DNA from: Streptomyces sp. AP-93
GTDB taxonomy: Bacteria; Actinomycetota; Actinomycetes; Streptomycetales; Streptomycetaceae
Direction: 5' to 3'
NCBI RefSeq assembly: GCF_022808175.1
Contig: NZ_JALGBX010000007.1
Location: 248,001-312,000 of the forward strand
Length of the DNA stretch: 64,000 nt
The position numbers and the translations under genes are program-made. The notes under the pieces are model-generated. The model did not search any database, was not told the origin of the DNA, and worked only from the letters and a program-made list of their open reading frames with translations. How positions within the stretch are numbered: the first letter of the stretch is position 1; each line of letters opens with the position of its first letter. Shown here one piece after another: positions 18,655 to 27,490 of this stretch.

Positions 18655-19677
18655 GTGTCTGCAATGTCGGCGGGACGGTCAGCCCTGCGGATGGGACCCG
18701 CGGAGCTGGTGCAGGCGGCGGCCATGGCGCGCCGCTTCTACCTGGAGGGGAAGTCCAAGATCCAGATCGCCGAGGAGTTCGGCGTGAGCCGCTTCAAGGT
18801 GGCCCGGGTCCTGGAGACCGCTCTGGAGCGCGATCTCGTACGCATCGAGATCCGCGTGCCGGCCGAGCTGGACGCGGAGCGCTCCGACGCGCTGCGCGCC
18901 CGGTACGGGCTGCGGCACGCCGTGGTCGTCGAGTCCCCCGCCGATGCCACCGAGGACGCGCCGGACCCGGAGAACCTGGGTGCCGTAGCCGCAGATCTGC
19001 TGGGTGAGCTCGTCAACGAGGGGGATGTGCTCGGCCTCGCGTGGGGGCGGTCGACCATCCACATGGCCGCCTCCCTGCACCGGCTGCCTCCGTGCACCGT
19101 CGTCCAGCTGACGGGGGTGTACGACGCCGGTACGGCCGAGCGCGGGTCCGTGGAGGCCGTGCGCAGGGCCGCGCAGGTGTCGGGCGGAGACGCCCACCCG
19201 ATCTACGCGCCGATGCTGCTGCCCGATCCGGCCACCGCGGCCGCCCTGCGGAACCAGACGGGGATCGCGCGGGCCTTCGAGTACTTCGACAAGGTGACGG
19301 TCGCCGCCGTCTCCATCGGGTCCTGGGAGCCGGGCATCTCGACCGTCCACGACATGCTGAGCGACGAGGAGCGGGCGCACTACGCCTCGCTGGGTGTCGC
19401 GGCTGAGATGTCCGCCCATTTGTTCGATGCCGAGGGGCGCCGGGTCGGGCGGGACCTCGGCGAGCGGTGCATCACCGTGGAGGCGGACCGGCTGCGCCGG
19501 ATCCCCGAGGTCGTCGCCATCGCCGGCGGGCTGCGCAAGGCGTCCGCGATCGGCGCTGTTCTGCGCTCGGGGCTCGTGACCAGTCTGGTCACCGACACCG
19601 CCGTCGCGGACTACCTGCTGACCGAATCGGAGCCCGGCCTGAGGCCGGCACTGGAGCGGGCCGACCCCGACGAGTGA
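18655..19677 (+). CDS. Sugar-binding transcriptional regulator, SorC/DeoR-like
   Basis: Repressor/activator responding to a sugar phosphate. The 340 residues comprise an N-terminal HTH (about 34-58, 'SKIQIAEEFGVSRFKVARVL') and a SorC-type effector domain with 'GLAWGRSTIHMA', 'VVQLTGVYD' and 'VVAIAGGLRKASAI'. GTG 18655 is preceded by GAGGAGAA; a GTG at 18631 lacks a ribosome site and lies within a duplicated 'CGAGAGTGTGAACA'. The neighbouring rpe suggests a pentose-phosphate effector, which is inference. Confidence 0.9.
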   Translation: MSAMSAGRSALRMGPAELVQAAAMARRFYLEGKSKIQIAEEFGVSRFKVARVLETALERDLVRIEIRVPAELDAERSDALRARYGLRHAVVVESPADATEDAPDPENLGAVAADLLGELVNEGDVLGLAWGRSTIHMAASLHRLPPCTVVQLTGVYDAGTAERGSVEAVRRAAQVSGGDAHPIYAPMLLPDPATAAALRNQTGIARAFEYFDKVTVAAVSIGSWEPGISTVHDMLSDEERAHYASLGVAAEMSAHLFDAEGRRVGRDLGERCITVEADRLRRIPEVVAIAGGLRKASAIGAVLRSGLVTSLVTDTAVADYLLTESEPGLRPALERADPDE

Positions 19678-19813
19678 TTGTTCGGATTGGTCCGATTGTC
19701 CGGGCGAATGCCGGTCAAACGCGGGCACGTGATGTTCGCCGATGCGGATGGTGCCGTAATTGAGATCCGAACGGCGGACCGTTCGGCGGCCTGCTGGGCG
19801 CATACTGGGTGCA

Positions 19814-20038
19814 ATGACAAAGTCCGCAGTACCTCGCCGCCATCTTCCGTCCAGCCCGTTCAAGGCCCCCGTGGAAGCGCCGCTCCGGCACTTCAGCGTC
19901 GGCGACCGGGTTTCTCACGATGAGCACGGCCTCGGCCGTGTCGTCGCCGTTGAGGAGGGGATCGCTGTCCTCGTCGAATTCGGGCCTGAGGTCCGCAAGC
20001 GCATTCTGAGCCCGTACACCAAGATGTCCGCCCTCTGA
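19814..20038 (+). CDS. Small conserved protein with a CarD/Tudor-like beta segment
   Basis: A 74-residue protein with a basic N-terminus and the segment 'HFSVGDRVSHDEHGLGRVVA' followed by 'VLVEFGPEVRKRILSPYTKM'. This resembles the small SH3/Tudor-like barrel of the CarD RNA polymerase-interacting domain but is too short for a full CarD. Function unknown. It stands 136 bp after the SorC gene and 50 bp before the RNase gene. Confidence 0.75.
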   Translation: MTKSAVPRRHLPSSPFKAPVEAPLRHFSVGDRVSHDEHGLGRVVAVEEGIAVLVEFGPEVRKRILSPYTKMSAL

Positions 20039-20087
20039 AGACACCGCGCGATTCGCGGGCGAATCGGATATTTGGCACGATCGGTGC

Positions 20088-20573
20088 ATGATCTTTCGGA
20101 ACGTGCCCCGATCGTTGCTGCGTGTGCTGGGGGCCGTGTTCCTCTGCGCGGCGCTGGTCGGTGCGGTGGGTTGCAGCGGGAAGAAACCCGCGCCTGCCGC
20201 GGCCACCAGTACGAGCGCGAGCGCCGGCTCCGGCGTTGACGTTGCCCCGAGTGGGGCGGCGAGTTCCGCTGTGCCGACGCCCGGATGGGCGAAGGGGATG
20301 GCGACGGTACGGGCCGCGGCGTTGCCGCAGCAGGCCCGGGACGTGCTCGCGCTGATCGACAAGGGCGGGCCGTACCAGTACCGGCAGGACGGGACCGTCT
20401 TCGGCAATTTCGAGAAGGCCCTGCCGCAGAAGAAGCGCGGCTACTACCACGAGTTCACCGTGAAGACGCCCGGTGAGCGGGACCGTGGGGCCCGGCGGAT
20501 CGTGACCGGTGTGGGCGGGGAGTTCTTCTACACGGACGACCACTACAAGACCTTCAAGGCGGTTCTCCGATGA
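20088..20573 (+). CDS. Secreted guanyl-specific ribonuclease (RNase Sa-like lipoprotein)
   Basis: Extracellular guanyl-specific endoribonuclease. Residues 1-29 form a signal peptide with lipobox-like 'VGAVGC' (Cys29), followed by a Ser/Ala/Thr/Pro linker to about residue 65. The catalytic domain ends the protein, with Glu122 in 'YYHEFTVKTPG', Arg133 and Arg137, and His152 in 'YTDDHYKTF', spaced as in RNase Sa (Glu54, Arg65, Arg69, His85). The stop overlaps the barstar start by 4 nt, a coupled enzyme-inhibitor pair. Confidence 0.92.
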   Translation: MIFRNVPRSLLRVLGAVFLCAALVGAVGCSGKKPAPAAATSTSASAGSGVDVAPSGAASSAVPTPGWAKGMATVRAAALPQQARDVLALIDKGGPYQYRQDGTVFGNFEKALPQKKRGYYHEFTVKTPGERDRGARRIVTGVGGEFFYTDDHYKTFKAVLR

Positions 20574-21007
20574 GCCTGGACCCGCGGCCCCTGGCCCCCG
20601 TGCTCGAAGCGGCCGAGGCCGCCGGCTGGGCGACCGTACGGCTGGATCTGGACGGCGTACGGAGCAAAGCGGAGCTGATGCGGCGGGCTGGGGGCGCGCT
20701 GCGGCTGCCGCCGTGGGTCGGGGGGAACTGGGATGCGCTGGCCGATGCGCTGAGGGATTTGTCTTGGTTGCCGGCTGCGCCGGGCCGGCTGCTCGCCGTG
20801 ACCTCCTGGCGCGGGTATGCGGAGGCTCGGCCCGCGGACTGGGCGACGTTCCGGGAGGTGCTGGAGGAGGCCGTCGACTTCTGGCGGGCCGAGTCCGAGC
20901 GTGAGGGCGAGGCGCCGGGGTTGACGGTGCTGCTCGCCGAGTCCGGCCCGGGGCCGACTGCCGGGGCTCCGCCCCGGACCCCGCGCCTCAAACGCCGGCG
21001 AGGCTGA
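20570..21007 (+). CDS. Barstar-family ribonuclease inhibitor
   Basis: Cytoplasmic inhibitor that protects the producer from its barnase/RNase Sa-type enzyme. The 145 residues show the barstar core: 'LDGVRSKAELMRRAGGALRL', 'PPWVGGNWDALADALRDL' with its acidic inhibitory helix, and 'FREVLEEAVDFWRAES'. The last ~15 residues (GAPPRTPRLKRRRG) are encoded by a copy of the genus-wide intergenic repeat, which also supplies the stop, so the native C-terminus probably lies near residue 130. The upstream overlapping RNase gene is the likely partner. Confidence 0.9.
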   Translation: MSLDPRPLAPVLEAAEAAGWATVRLDLDGVRSKAELMRRAGGALRLPPWVGGNWDALADALRDLSWLPAAPGRLLAVTSWRGYAEARPADWATFREVLEEAVDFWRAESEREGEAPGLTVLLAESGPGPTAGAPPRTPRLKRRRG

Positions 21008-21021
21008 ATTTGCCCCGGCGG

Positions 21022-21051
21022 GCCCGGCGGAGCGCGGGGGGTCCGCCGGGC
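21022..21051. terminator. Bidirectional hairpin between barstar and truncated-haemoglobin genes
   Basis: A 10-bp perfect stem, GCCCGGCGGA at 21022-21031 with 21042-21051, lies between two convergent genes, next to the repeat at 20987-21006. Confidence 0.7.
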
Positions 21052-21058
21052 TGAGGGG

Positions 21059-21562
21059 TCAGGGCTTGGGGATCCAGGGTGGGGTTTGGCCCCAGGACCA
21101 GACCGGGATGTCGGCCGCGTCCACCGGGGGTGGGTTGGGGCCCGAGTAGATCAGGGCCATGCGGGTGCCCCATTCGATGTAGTACGCGAAGACCGCGCGG
21201 AACTCGGGGTCCGTGGGCAGGCCCACCTCGTCGGCGGTGTCCGTCAGGAGGTCGACCCAGCGGCGGCGCTGCTCTTCGGTGATGCCGCGGCCCAGGTGCT
21301 TGGTGGCCATGTGCTGGTGGCCGCCGTGGGCAGCTGTGTACTGCTTCGGGCCGCCGAAGACCTCCGCCAGCCAGACCGCCACGTGCTGGGGGTGTTCGGA
21401 GTCCATGCCGGCGAAGACCGGGGCCAGGATCTCGTCCCGCAGGGCGTGGGCGTAGAAGACGTCCGTGAGGCGGTTCATCGCCTCCTCGCCGCCCATCCAT
21501 TCGTAGATGGTGGGCGTGGTGCCGGGCGTCGTGTTCGGTGTGGTTTCGGGTGTGGTGCTCAT
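21059..21562 (-). CDS. Truncated haemoglobin (group II-like)
   Basis: Small haem protein thought to handle O2, NO or reactive oxygen. After a Thr/Pro-rich 17-residue N-terminal extension comes the 2-on-2 globin core: 'YEWMGGEEAMNRLTDVFYAH', 'LAPVFAGMDSEHPQH', 'FGGPKQYTA', and the proximal histidine region 'HQHMATKHLGRGI', then 'RRRWVDLLTDTADEVGLP'. 167 residues. The start codon overlaps the stop of the ABM-domain gene (4 nt). The assignment to group II rests on the Trp at 'RRRW' and is tentative. Confidence 0.9.
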   Translation of the reverse strand: MSTTPETTPNTTPGTTPTIYEWMGGEEAMNRLTDVFYAHALRDEILAPVFAGMDSEHPQHVAVWLAEVFGGPKQYTAAHGGHQHMATKHLGRGITEEQRRRWVDLLTDTADEVGLPTDPEFRAVFAYYIEWGTRMALIYSGPNPPPVDAADIPVWSWGQTPPWIPKP

Positions 21563-21888
21563 GACGGGGTCGAAGCCTTTCCGGGGCCGGCCACCTTCGT
21601 GACGAGGTAGTGCTGCATTTCCTCGATGGCCGTGACGTACGGGCGGATCGCGCTGAAGAACGCGGGGAAGTGCTCGCCCTTGCGGAAGCCGTTCAGGTGG
21701 GCGTCGATCGAGGTCCAGCGGATGCGGAGGATGTAGCGCTCGGGCTCTTCCTCGCAGCGGGCGAGTTCGTAGTCGATGCACTCCGGCGAGGCGGTCAGGG
21801 CCTCGGAGGCCCTGACGTACGCGTCTTCGAAAGCCGGCTGGTCGTCCAATGCGATCCGGTAGCGGATGTATTCGACGGTGGTGGTCAT
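21559..21888 (-). CDS. Antibiotic biosynthesis monooxygenase (ABM) domain protein
   Basis: A 109-residue dimeric ferredoxin-like fold protein (YIRYRIALDDQPAFEDAYVR, ...ECIDYELARCEEEPERYILR, ...HLNGFRKGEHFPAFF). ABM proteins include haem oxygenase-like and quinol monooxygenases. It is the first gene of the operon with the truncated haemoglobin, so a redox or haem role is plausible but unproven. Confidence 0.86.
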   Translation of the reverse strand: MTTTVEYIRYRIALDDQPAFEDAYVRASEALTASPECIDYELARCEEEPERYILRIRWTSIDAHLNGFRKGEHFPAFFSAIRPYVTAIEEMQHYLVTKVAGPGKASTPS

Positions 21889-21979
21889 GGTGCGGGCCTC
21901 TCCCTGGGGGCGGGCGTTGATCGCCGGTGGTCCGTGCCAGGCTTGCGCGATCTTGCGGGCGCGGGGAGATCTTTCGCAG

Positions 21980-22477
21980 TTATGACCCGGACTTCTGGGA
22001 GTCGGCGAGGTCCGGACCCTCGGCGCGGACCTGCTGGACCCGGTCCAGGGACTCGCGAAGGTCCGTCAGCCAGGTGTCGGTGTTGCGTCCGACCAGGCGG
22101 ACGCACCAGGCCAGGGCGTCGGCGCGGCTGCGGGCGACGCCGCCCGCGACCAGGGTGTCGAGGACCTGGCGCTCGGGCTGGCGCAGGCGGGTCATGACCG
22201 GGACGGCGAGGTGGGTGAAGAGGGTCTGCTCCTCGCCCGACCGGGCGGCCCAGGACACCTTGCGGCGGTAGAGCTCCTCCGCCTCCCGGGCGACTTCCAT
22301 CCGCTGTTCGCGGGTGCGCTCGCGGAAGGCGGCGACCGATTCGGTCTCGGGGATCGCGCCGACGACGGTGATCTCCTCCCGGTCGACCGTGACCGAGAGG
22401 AGCGAGGTGTAGACGTCCACCGGCAGGTGCTCGGCGAACCAGGTGCGGAGCTGTTCGTTCTGCGCGGATGTAATCAT
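21980..22477 (-). CDS. Conserved hypothetical protein
   Basis: A 165-residue soluble protein with no signal or membrane segment. It opens 'ITSAQNEQLRTWFAEHLP', has a beta segment 'LLSVTVDREEITVVGAIP', then a long charged helix (AFRERTREQRMEVAREAEEL) and a C-terminal helical part with 'VLDTLVAGGVARSRADALAW', which resembles a ribbon-helix-helix-like segment of unknown purpose. I do not recognise a named family. It lies downstream of the oxidoreductase pair, same strand. Confidence 0.7.
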   Translation of the reverse strand: MITSAQNEQLRTWFAEHLPVDVYTSLLSVTVDREEITVVGAIPETESVAAFRERTREQRMEVAREAEELYRRKVSWAARSGEEQTLFTHLAVPVMTRLRQPERQVLDTLVAGGVARSRADALAWCVRLVGRNTDTWLTDLRESLDRVQQVRAEGPDLADSQKSGS

Positions 22478-22537
22478 GTAATCAACGGTGCGTCCGGTGC
22501 TCCCTTGATCGCAAGGGGACCGGACCGGTGTTCGCTC

Positions 22538-24352
22538 TCAGCCCATCGAGCGGTAGCGGTGGATCAGGGAGACCGCCATGGCTCCCTCGCCCACGCCCGA
22601 GGCGACCCGTTTGACCGAGTGGGCCCGTACGTCCCCCGCCGCGAAGACGCCGGGAACGCTGGTCTCCAGCGGGTACGGGGCGCGCTCCAGGCTCCACTCC
22701 TCCGGGAGTTCGCCGCCGTTGGAGATCAGGTCCGAGCCGGTGAGGACGAAGCCGTACTCGTCCCGCTCGACGACCCCGGCCAGCCAGCTCGTGTGCGGGC
22801 GGGCGCCGATGAAGGTGAACATGAAGCGGGCCGGGATCTCCTTGTCCTCGCCGGTCTCGGAGTTGTGGAGGGTCAGGCGTTCGAGGTGGTCCTCGCCGTG
22901 CAGGCTGACGACCGTCGTGCGGACCCGCACCTCGATGTTGGGAGTGCGCTCGATCTCGTCGATCAGGTAGCGGGACATGCTGTCGTCGAGCGAGGCCGCG
23001 CGGACCAGGATGGTGACCCGGGCGGCGTACTTGGCGAAGTGCACGGCGGCCTGGCCGGCCGAGTTGGCGCCGCCCACGATGAACACGTGCTGCGAGATGC
23101 ACGCCGAGCTCTCCGTGGTCGCCGCGCCGTAGTAGAGCCCGGCGCCCTCGAAGCGGTCGGCGCCGGGGGCGTCCAGGCGGTTGTACGAGACGCCGGTCGC
23201 CAGGAGCACCGTCTCGGCGCTGATCTCCGTACCGTCCGCCAGGGTCAGGATCTTCGCCGGGTCGTCACGGGTCAGCGAGGTCACCTCCACCGGGTGCAGG
23301 ATCTCCGCTCCGAAGCGGGAGGCCTGGATGGTGGCCCGGCGGGTCAGGTCGCCGCCGGAGAGGCCCGAGGGGAAGCCGAGGTAGTTCTCGATCAGGCTGG
23401 AGGTGCCGGCCTGGCCGCCCGGGGCGCGGGAGTCCAGCATGAGCGTGGACAGGCCCTCGGAAGCCGAGTAGACCCCCGCCGCGAGGCCCGCCGGGCCCGC
23501 GCCGACGATGACGCACTCGTAGTGCGGGCGCGAGGCGGTGGTGGCCAGCCCCAGGCGCTGGGCGAGCTGCGTGTCCGTCGGCGCGGAGAGCACCGAGCCG
23601 TCGGGGAAGCGGACCAGGGGCAGCGCGGCGTCGGGCTGGGCGGCGGCGATCACGGTCAGCGCCTCGGGGTCCCGCTCGACGTTGAGGAAGCGGAAGGGCT
23701 GGCCGTTGCGGGTGAAGAAGTCCCGGACGGCGTGGGTGCCGGGGGAGACCAGGTGGCCCGCGACGATGATCCCGTCGTACGCCGGGCGGTAGGTGGCGAG
23801 CCAGTCGGAGAGCAGGTCGTCCAGGACCGGGAAGAGCCGCTCGTGCGGCGGGTCCCAGGGTTTGAGCAGGTAGTAGTCCAGGCGGACCCGGTTGATGGCG
23901 GTGATCGCCGCGTCCGTCTCGGCGTACGCGGTGAGGAGCACGCGGCGGGCGTCGGGGAAGCGGCTGACGGCCTCCAGCAGGAACTCGACGCCGGTGACGT
24001 CCGGCATCCGCTGGTCGACGAGGAAGAGCGCCGGGTCGTGGCCGCGCTCGTCGAGGGAGTCCAGGATCTTGAGGGCGTCGGCGGCCGAGGAGGCGCCGAG
24101 CACCCGGTAGCGGTCGCCGTAGGCGCTGCGCAGGTCGCGGCGGACGGCGCGCAGCACCTGCGGGTCGTCGTCCACGGCCAGGATGACGGGCTTGCGGTTC
24201 TCCGCGCGCGCCGCGGCCTCGGCGGTCGCGGCCGCCGTTGTGGCGGCGGCGCCGGGGGTTCCGGTGGTGCTGGTGGTGCTCGCGGCGGTGCCGCCGGCGG
24301 TGGTGCCGGTGGTGCTCGTGGGCGCCGTGGCGCTCTCCGGGGCGGCGCTCAC
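22538..24352 (-). CDS. Response-regulator receiver fused to thioredoxin-reductase-like FAD oxidoreductase
   Basis: A 604-residue multidomain protein. After a Thr/Ala-rich disordered stretch (1-50), a CheY-like receiver runs to about 180, with acidic Asp61-63, phospho-acceptor Asp113 in 'LVDQRMPD' and Lys in 'YLLKPWDPP'. Then a thioredoxin/glutaredoxin-like fold (about 185-275) lacks a CxxC, and a TrxR-like module has 'VIVGAGPAGLAAGVYSA', 'APGGQAG' and 'FIVGGANSAGQAAV'. The usual redox CxxC of TrxR reads 'TTESSACIS', with only one Cys, so classical disulfide transfer is unlikely. GTG 24352 overlaps the UBP gene stop by 4 nt. Confidence 0.87.
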   Translation of the reverse strand: MSAAPESATAPTSTTGTTAGGTAASTTSTTGTPGAAATTAAATAEAAARAENRKPVILAVDDDPQVLRAVRRDLRSAYGDRYRVLGASSAADALKILDSLDERGHDPALFLVDQRMPDVTGVEFLLEAVSRFPDARRVLLTAYAETDAAITAINRVRLDYYLLKPWDPPHERLFPVLDDLLSDWLATYRPAYDGIIVAGHLVSPGTHAVRDFFTRNGQPFRFLNVERDPEALTVIAAAQPDAALPLVRFPDGSVLSAPTDTQLAQRLGLATTASRPHYECVIVGAGPAGLAAGVYSASEGLSTLMLDSRAPGGQAGTSSLIENYLGFPSGLSGGDLTRRATIQASRFGAEILHPVEVTSLTRDDPAKILTLADGTEISAETVLLATGVSYNRLDAPGADRFEGAGLYYGAATTESSACISQHVFIVGGANSAGQAAVHFAKYAARVTILVRAASLDDSMSRYLIDEIERTPNIEVRVRTTVVSLHGEDHLERLTLHNSETGEDKEIPARFMFTFIGARPHTSWLAGVVERDEYGFVLTGSDLISNGGELPEEWSLERAPYPLETSVPGVFAAGDVRAHSVKRVASGVGEGAMAVSLIHRYRSMG

Positions 24353-24621
24353 GCCGGGTCCAGCATCAGCTTGTCGGTGTAGCACCAGGCCCAGTCCTCG
24401 CCGGGCTCGTGGGAGGCCGCGATCGGGTGCGCGGTGGTCCCGTAGTGCCTGGTGGCGTGACGGTTCTTCGAGGAATCGCAGCAGCCGACGTGCCCGCAGC
24501 TCAGGCACATCCGCAGGTGCACCCAGGTGTCACCGGAGACGAGGCACTCCTCGCAGCCCTCGGTGCCCGGTTTCACCGGACGTATCGACTCGATGTGGGT
24601 GCACAACAGGTCCATCGTCAT
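24349..24621 (-). CDS. UBP-type zinc-finger protein
   Basis: A 90-residue single-domain protein with the UBP zinc-finger pattern of Cys/His pairs: 'CTHIESIRPV', 'GCEECL', 'LRMCLSCGHVGCCDSS', 'RHATRHYGTTAHP'. In eukaryotes this fold binds ubiquitin C-termini; the bacterial ligand is unknown. It overlaps the RR/TrxR-like gene, a pairing I recall from other actinobacteria, so the finger may be a partner or electron/ligand adaptor of that enzyme (inference). ATG 24621 is followed by a second in-frame ATG at 24615. Confidence 0.88.
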   Translation of the reverse strand: MTMDLLCTHIESIRPVKPGTEGCEECLVSGDTWVHLRMCLSCGHVGCCDSSKNRHATRHYGTTAHPIAASHEPGEDWAWCYTDKLMLDPA

Positions 24622-24917
24622 CGTCCCCGTCCCTCTCCCGCGCTCTCGCGCTGTCGCGCTTCGCGCCCGTGATATGCGGCGCGCCCGAGATTCCGGCGCG
24701 TCCAGACCATAAGGCGGGGCCCCGGCGGGGGTTCAGGGATTCGGACGAAGTCAGGTAGTCCGGAAGCTACTTCATGACATCGCCGGACGACTTCCTGAGG
24801 TGCCCCCATGGCCTGGGCGACTACCTCACGAAGTCGCACACCAGCGCTTTGACGGGAACCCCGGGCGCGGCCAGTGTGGGGGACGCCAACGACAACAGGC
24901 GGCGCCTGGAGGAATCC

Positions 24918-25742
24918 GTGAGCAGAAAGATTCTGGTCATTGTCTCCGAACACGGTTACTGGGCCGAGGAACTGATCGGCCCCGTATCGCAGTTCGACGA
25001 GCAGGGCTATGAAGTCGTATTCGCCACGCCGACCGGAAAGCGTGCCCACGCTCTCCCGCCGAGCCTCGACGCGAACTACATCGATCCTCCGCTGGGACGC
25101 TCGGTCACCACCGAGGAGAACGCCCGGCTGGGCCGGGAGTTCGAGCAGTCGAGCCGGCTCGACTCCCCCCTCGACATCGAAGCGTGGGCCCCCGAGCGCC
25201 CGTACACGAGCGACTCGGCCTATCTGCCCAAGCTGGAGCAGTACCACCGCGATCTGGACAAGCTCCAGACCGACATCGCCGGTTTCGACGCGGTGCTCGT
25301 CGTGGGCGGCAGCGGTCCGATCGTCGACCTCGCCAACAACGAGCGCGTGCACGCCCTGATCCTCGCCTTCAAGAACGCGGGGAAGGTCGTCGCGGCCGAG
25401 TGCTACGGCGTCGCCTGCCTGGCCTTCGCCCGGGACTGGGGCGACCGCCGCAGCATCATCTGGGGCAAGCACGTGACCGGCCACTGCAAGGAGTACGACT
25501 ACAAGGACGGCACCGGATTCCTCGGCACCGATTTCAACATGGGGCCGCCGCCGTATCCGCTGGAGTACATCCTCCGCGATGCGACCGGACCGCGCGGCGC
25601 GTACCACGGAAATTTCGGCCACCCCCTTTCGGTGATCGTCGACTTCCCCTTCGTGACCGGTCGTTCGACCCCCGACTCGTATCTCACGGGGCAGAAGATC
25701 GTGGAAGTCCTGGAGAACGGTCTCACCCGGTACGGCTGGTAA
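24918..25742 (+). CDS. DJ-1/PfpI family protein (first of three)
   Basis: A 274-residue class I glutamine-amidotransferase-like protein. It starts with the beta strand 'KILVIVSEHGYWAEE'. The nucleophile elbow is 'AAECYGVACLAF' (Cys in ECYG), with 'VLVVGGSGPIVDLA' ahead of it. The family includes glyoxalase III, chaperone (Hsp31) and deglycase-type proteins and binds reactive carbonyls. GTG 24918 follows GGAGGAA. It is the first gene of the long co-directional run, divergent from the UBP gene across 296 bp that must carry the promoter; I see no clear consensus there. Confidence 0.85.
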   Translation: MSRKILVIVSEHGYWAEELIGPVSQFDEQGYEVVFATPTGKRAHALPPSLDANYIDPPLGRSVTTEENARLGREFEQSSRLDSPLDIEAWAPERPYTSDSAYLPKLEQYHRDLDKLQTDIAGFDAVLVVGGSGPIVDLANNERVHALILAFKNAGKVVAAECYGVACLAFARDWGDRRSIIWGKHVTGHCKEYDYKDGTGFLGTDFNMGPPPYPLEYILRDATGPRGAYHGNFGHPLSVIVDFPFVTGRSTPDSYLTGQKIVEVLENGLTRYGW

Positions 25743-25787
25743 TTCCGGTAACTCCGGAACGACGGTACGAAAAGGAGGGGGAGTTCG

Positions 25788-27452
25788 ATGAGTTCTGGAG
25801 CCACTCCCGGACGGGAAAGGCTGATCGACCAGTTCAAGGCCGACGGCCTGAACGTCATGTTCGGAAATCCGGGGACGGTGGAACAGGGATTCCTCGACGC
25901 GGTCGACGCGGCGGAGGACTTCCACTACGTCCTCGCCCTCCAGGAGACCGTGGCCGCCGGCATCGCCGACGGCTACGCCCGGGCCACCGGCGGGGCGGCG
26001 CTGCTCCAGCTGCACTCCGGGGTGGGTCTGGGCAACGGCATCGGCATGCTCTACCAGTCGCTGCGCGGCCACACCCCGCTCGTCGTGGTCGCCGGCGACG
26101 CCGGGGTGCGCTACGACGCCATGGACGCGCAGATGGCGTCCGACCTGGTGGCGATGGCGAAGCCGGTGACGAAGTACGCGACCCGGGTCACCGACCGGCA
26201 CTCCGTGCTGCGCACGATCCGCCGGGCGGTGAAGATCGCCCTGACCCCGCCGCGCGGCCCGGTGTTCGTGGCCCTGCCGATGGACGTGCTGGACGAGCTC
26301 AACTCCGAGCTCGTGCTGCCCGCCACGGTGCCCCTCACGGACGTGGCGCCTTCGGCCGCCTCGGTGGGGCGCGCGGCCGAGCTGCTGGCCTCCGCCGAGC
26401 GGCCGGTCGTCCTCGTCGGGGACGGGGTCGCGCTCTCCGGGGCGCAGCGCGAACTCGTCGCCGTCGCCGAGCTGCTCGGCGCCGACGTGTACGAGGTCGA
26501 CTCCTCCGAGGTGAACATCGCGGCCTCGCACCCGCTGCGCCGCGGTCAGACGGGCCACATGTTCGGCCCGCACAGCAAGGAGCTGATCGGGGGCGCGGAC
26601 GGGGTGCTGATCGTCGGCACCTACGTCTTCCCCGAGGTGTTCCCGGAGCTGGAGAGCCCCTTCCGGACCGGCGCGCGGGTCGTGCACATCGACCTGAACG
26701 CCTACGAGATCGCCAAGAACCACCCGGTGGACCTCGGGCTCGCCGCCGATCCCCGGCAGGCGCTGCGCGCACTGGCCGGCGTACTGGAGCACGTGCTCAC
26801 CCCCGTGCAGCGGGCGGCGGCGGCCGGGCGGCTGGACGCGCGGACCCGGGAGCGGGTGCGGGCGGGCCAGGCCGAGCAGGAGGCCAAGGCCTCCGAAGAG
26901 GCAGCCGGTTCGCCGATGGCGGTCTTCCTGCGGACCCTGGCCGAGCGCACGGGCGGGGACCTGATCGTCTTCGACGAGGCGCTGACCACCTCCCCGCTGG
27001 TCACCCGGTACCTGCCGCCGGAGCGCCCGGGCGACTACCACCTCACCCGGGGCGGATCGCTGGGCGTGGGCTTCCCGGGCGCGGTCGGCGTCAAGCTGGC
27101 CCGGCCGGAGCGGCTCGTCGTCGGCTTCGCAGGCGACGGCGGCTCGATGTACACCTACCAGGCGCTGTGGACCGCGGCCCGGCACGGCATCGAGGCCAAG
27201 TTCGTGGTCTGCAACAACCGCAAGTACCGGCTGCTGGACGACAACATCGCCCAGTACTGGCGGGAGCGGGAGATTGCGCAGCACGGCTTCCCGGGGTCCT
27301 TCGACCTCTCGCACCCCGAGATCGACTTCGCCGCCCTGGCCCGGTCGCTGGGGGCGGGCGGGATGCGGGTGGAGAAGCCCGACGAGGCGATCGCCGCCGT
27401 GGGGCGGATGCTCGCCCACCCGGGGCCGTTCCTGGTCGACGTGCAGATCTGA
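25788..27452 (+). CDS. ThDP-dependent enzyme, benzoylformate-decarboxylase-like
   Basis: A 554-residue thiamin-diphosphate enzyme with PYR, central and PP domains. It shows 'FGNPGTVEQ', the cofactor-activating Glu53 in 'ALQETVAAG', His76 in 'QLHSGVGLGNGIGML' and the ThDP/Mg motif 'GDGGSMYTYQALWT' ending at 'CNN'. The 'HSGxGxGN' block resembles benzoylformate decarboxylase more than acetolactate synthase, which suggests 2-oxoacid decarboxylation or C-C bond cleavage/ligation with an aromatic or bulky substrate; specificity is inference. Preceded by AAAGGAGG. Confidence 0.88.
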   Translation: MSSGATPGRERLIDQFKADGLNVMFGNPGTVEQGFLDAVDAAEDFHYVLALQETVAAGIADGYARATGGAALLQLHSGVGLGNGIGMLYQSLRGHTPLVVVAGDAGVRYDAMDAQMASDLVAMAKPVTKYATRVTDRHSVLRTIRRAVKIALTPPRGPVFVALPMDVLDELNSELVLPATVPLTDVAPSAASVGRAAELLASAERPVVLVGDGVALSGAQRELVAVAELLGADVYEVDSSEVNIAASHPLRRGQTGHMFGPHSKELIGGADGVLIVGTYVFPEVFPELESPFRTGARVVHIDLNAYEIAKNHPVDLGLAADPRQALRALAGVLEHVLTPVQRAAAAGRLDARTRERVRAGQAEQEAKASEEAAGSPMAVFLRTLAERTGGDLIVFDEALTTSPLVTRYLPPERPGDYHLTRGGSLGVGFPGAVGVKLARPERLVVGFAGDGGSMYTYQALWTAARHGIEAKFVVCNNRKYRLLDDNIAQYWREREIAQHGFPGSFDLSHPEIDFAALARSLGAGGMRVEKPDEAIAAVGRMLAHPGPFLVDVQI

Positions 27453-27490
27453 CGCACCGCGTACCGCGCACGCACGGGTCGTACGTACGG

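Noticed and set aside
24618..27419. A 933-codon minus-strand frame opposite DJ-1 and the ThDP gene
   Set aside because: Low-complexity shadow; the plus-strand frames show complete domains.
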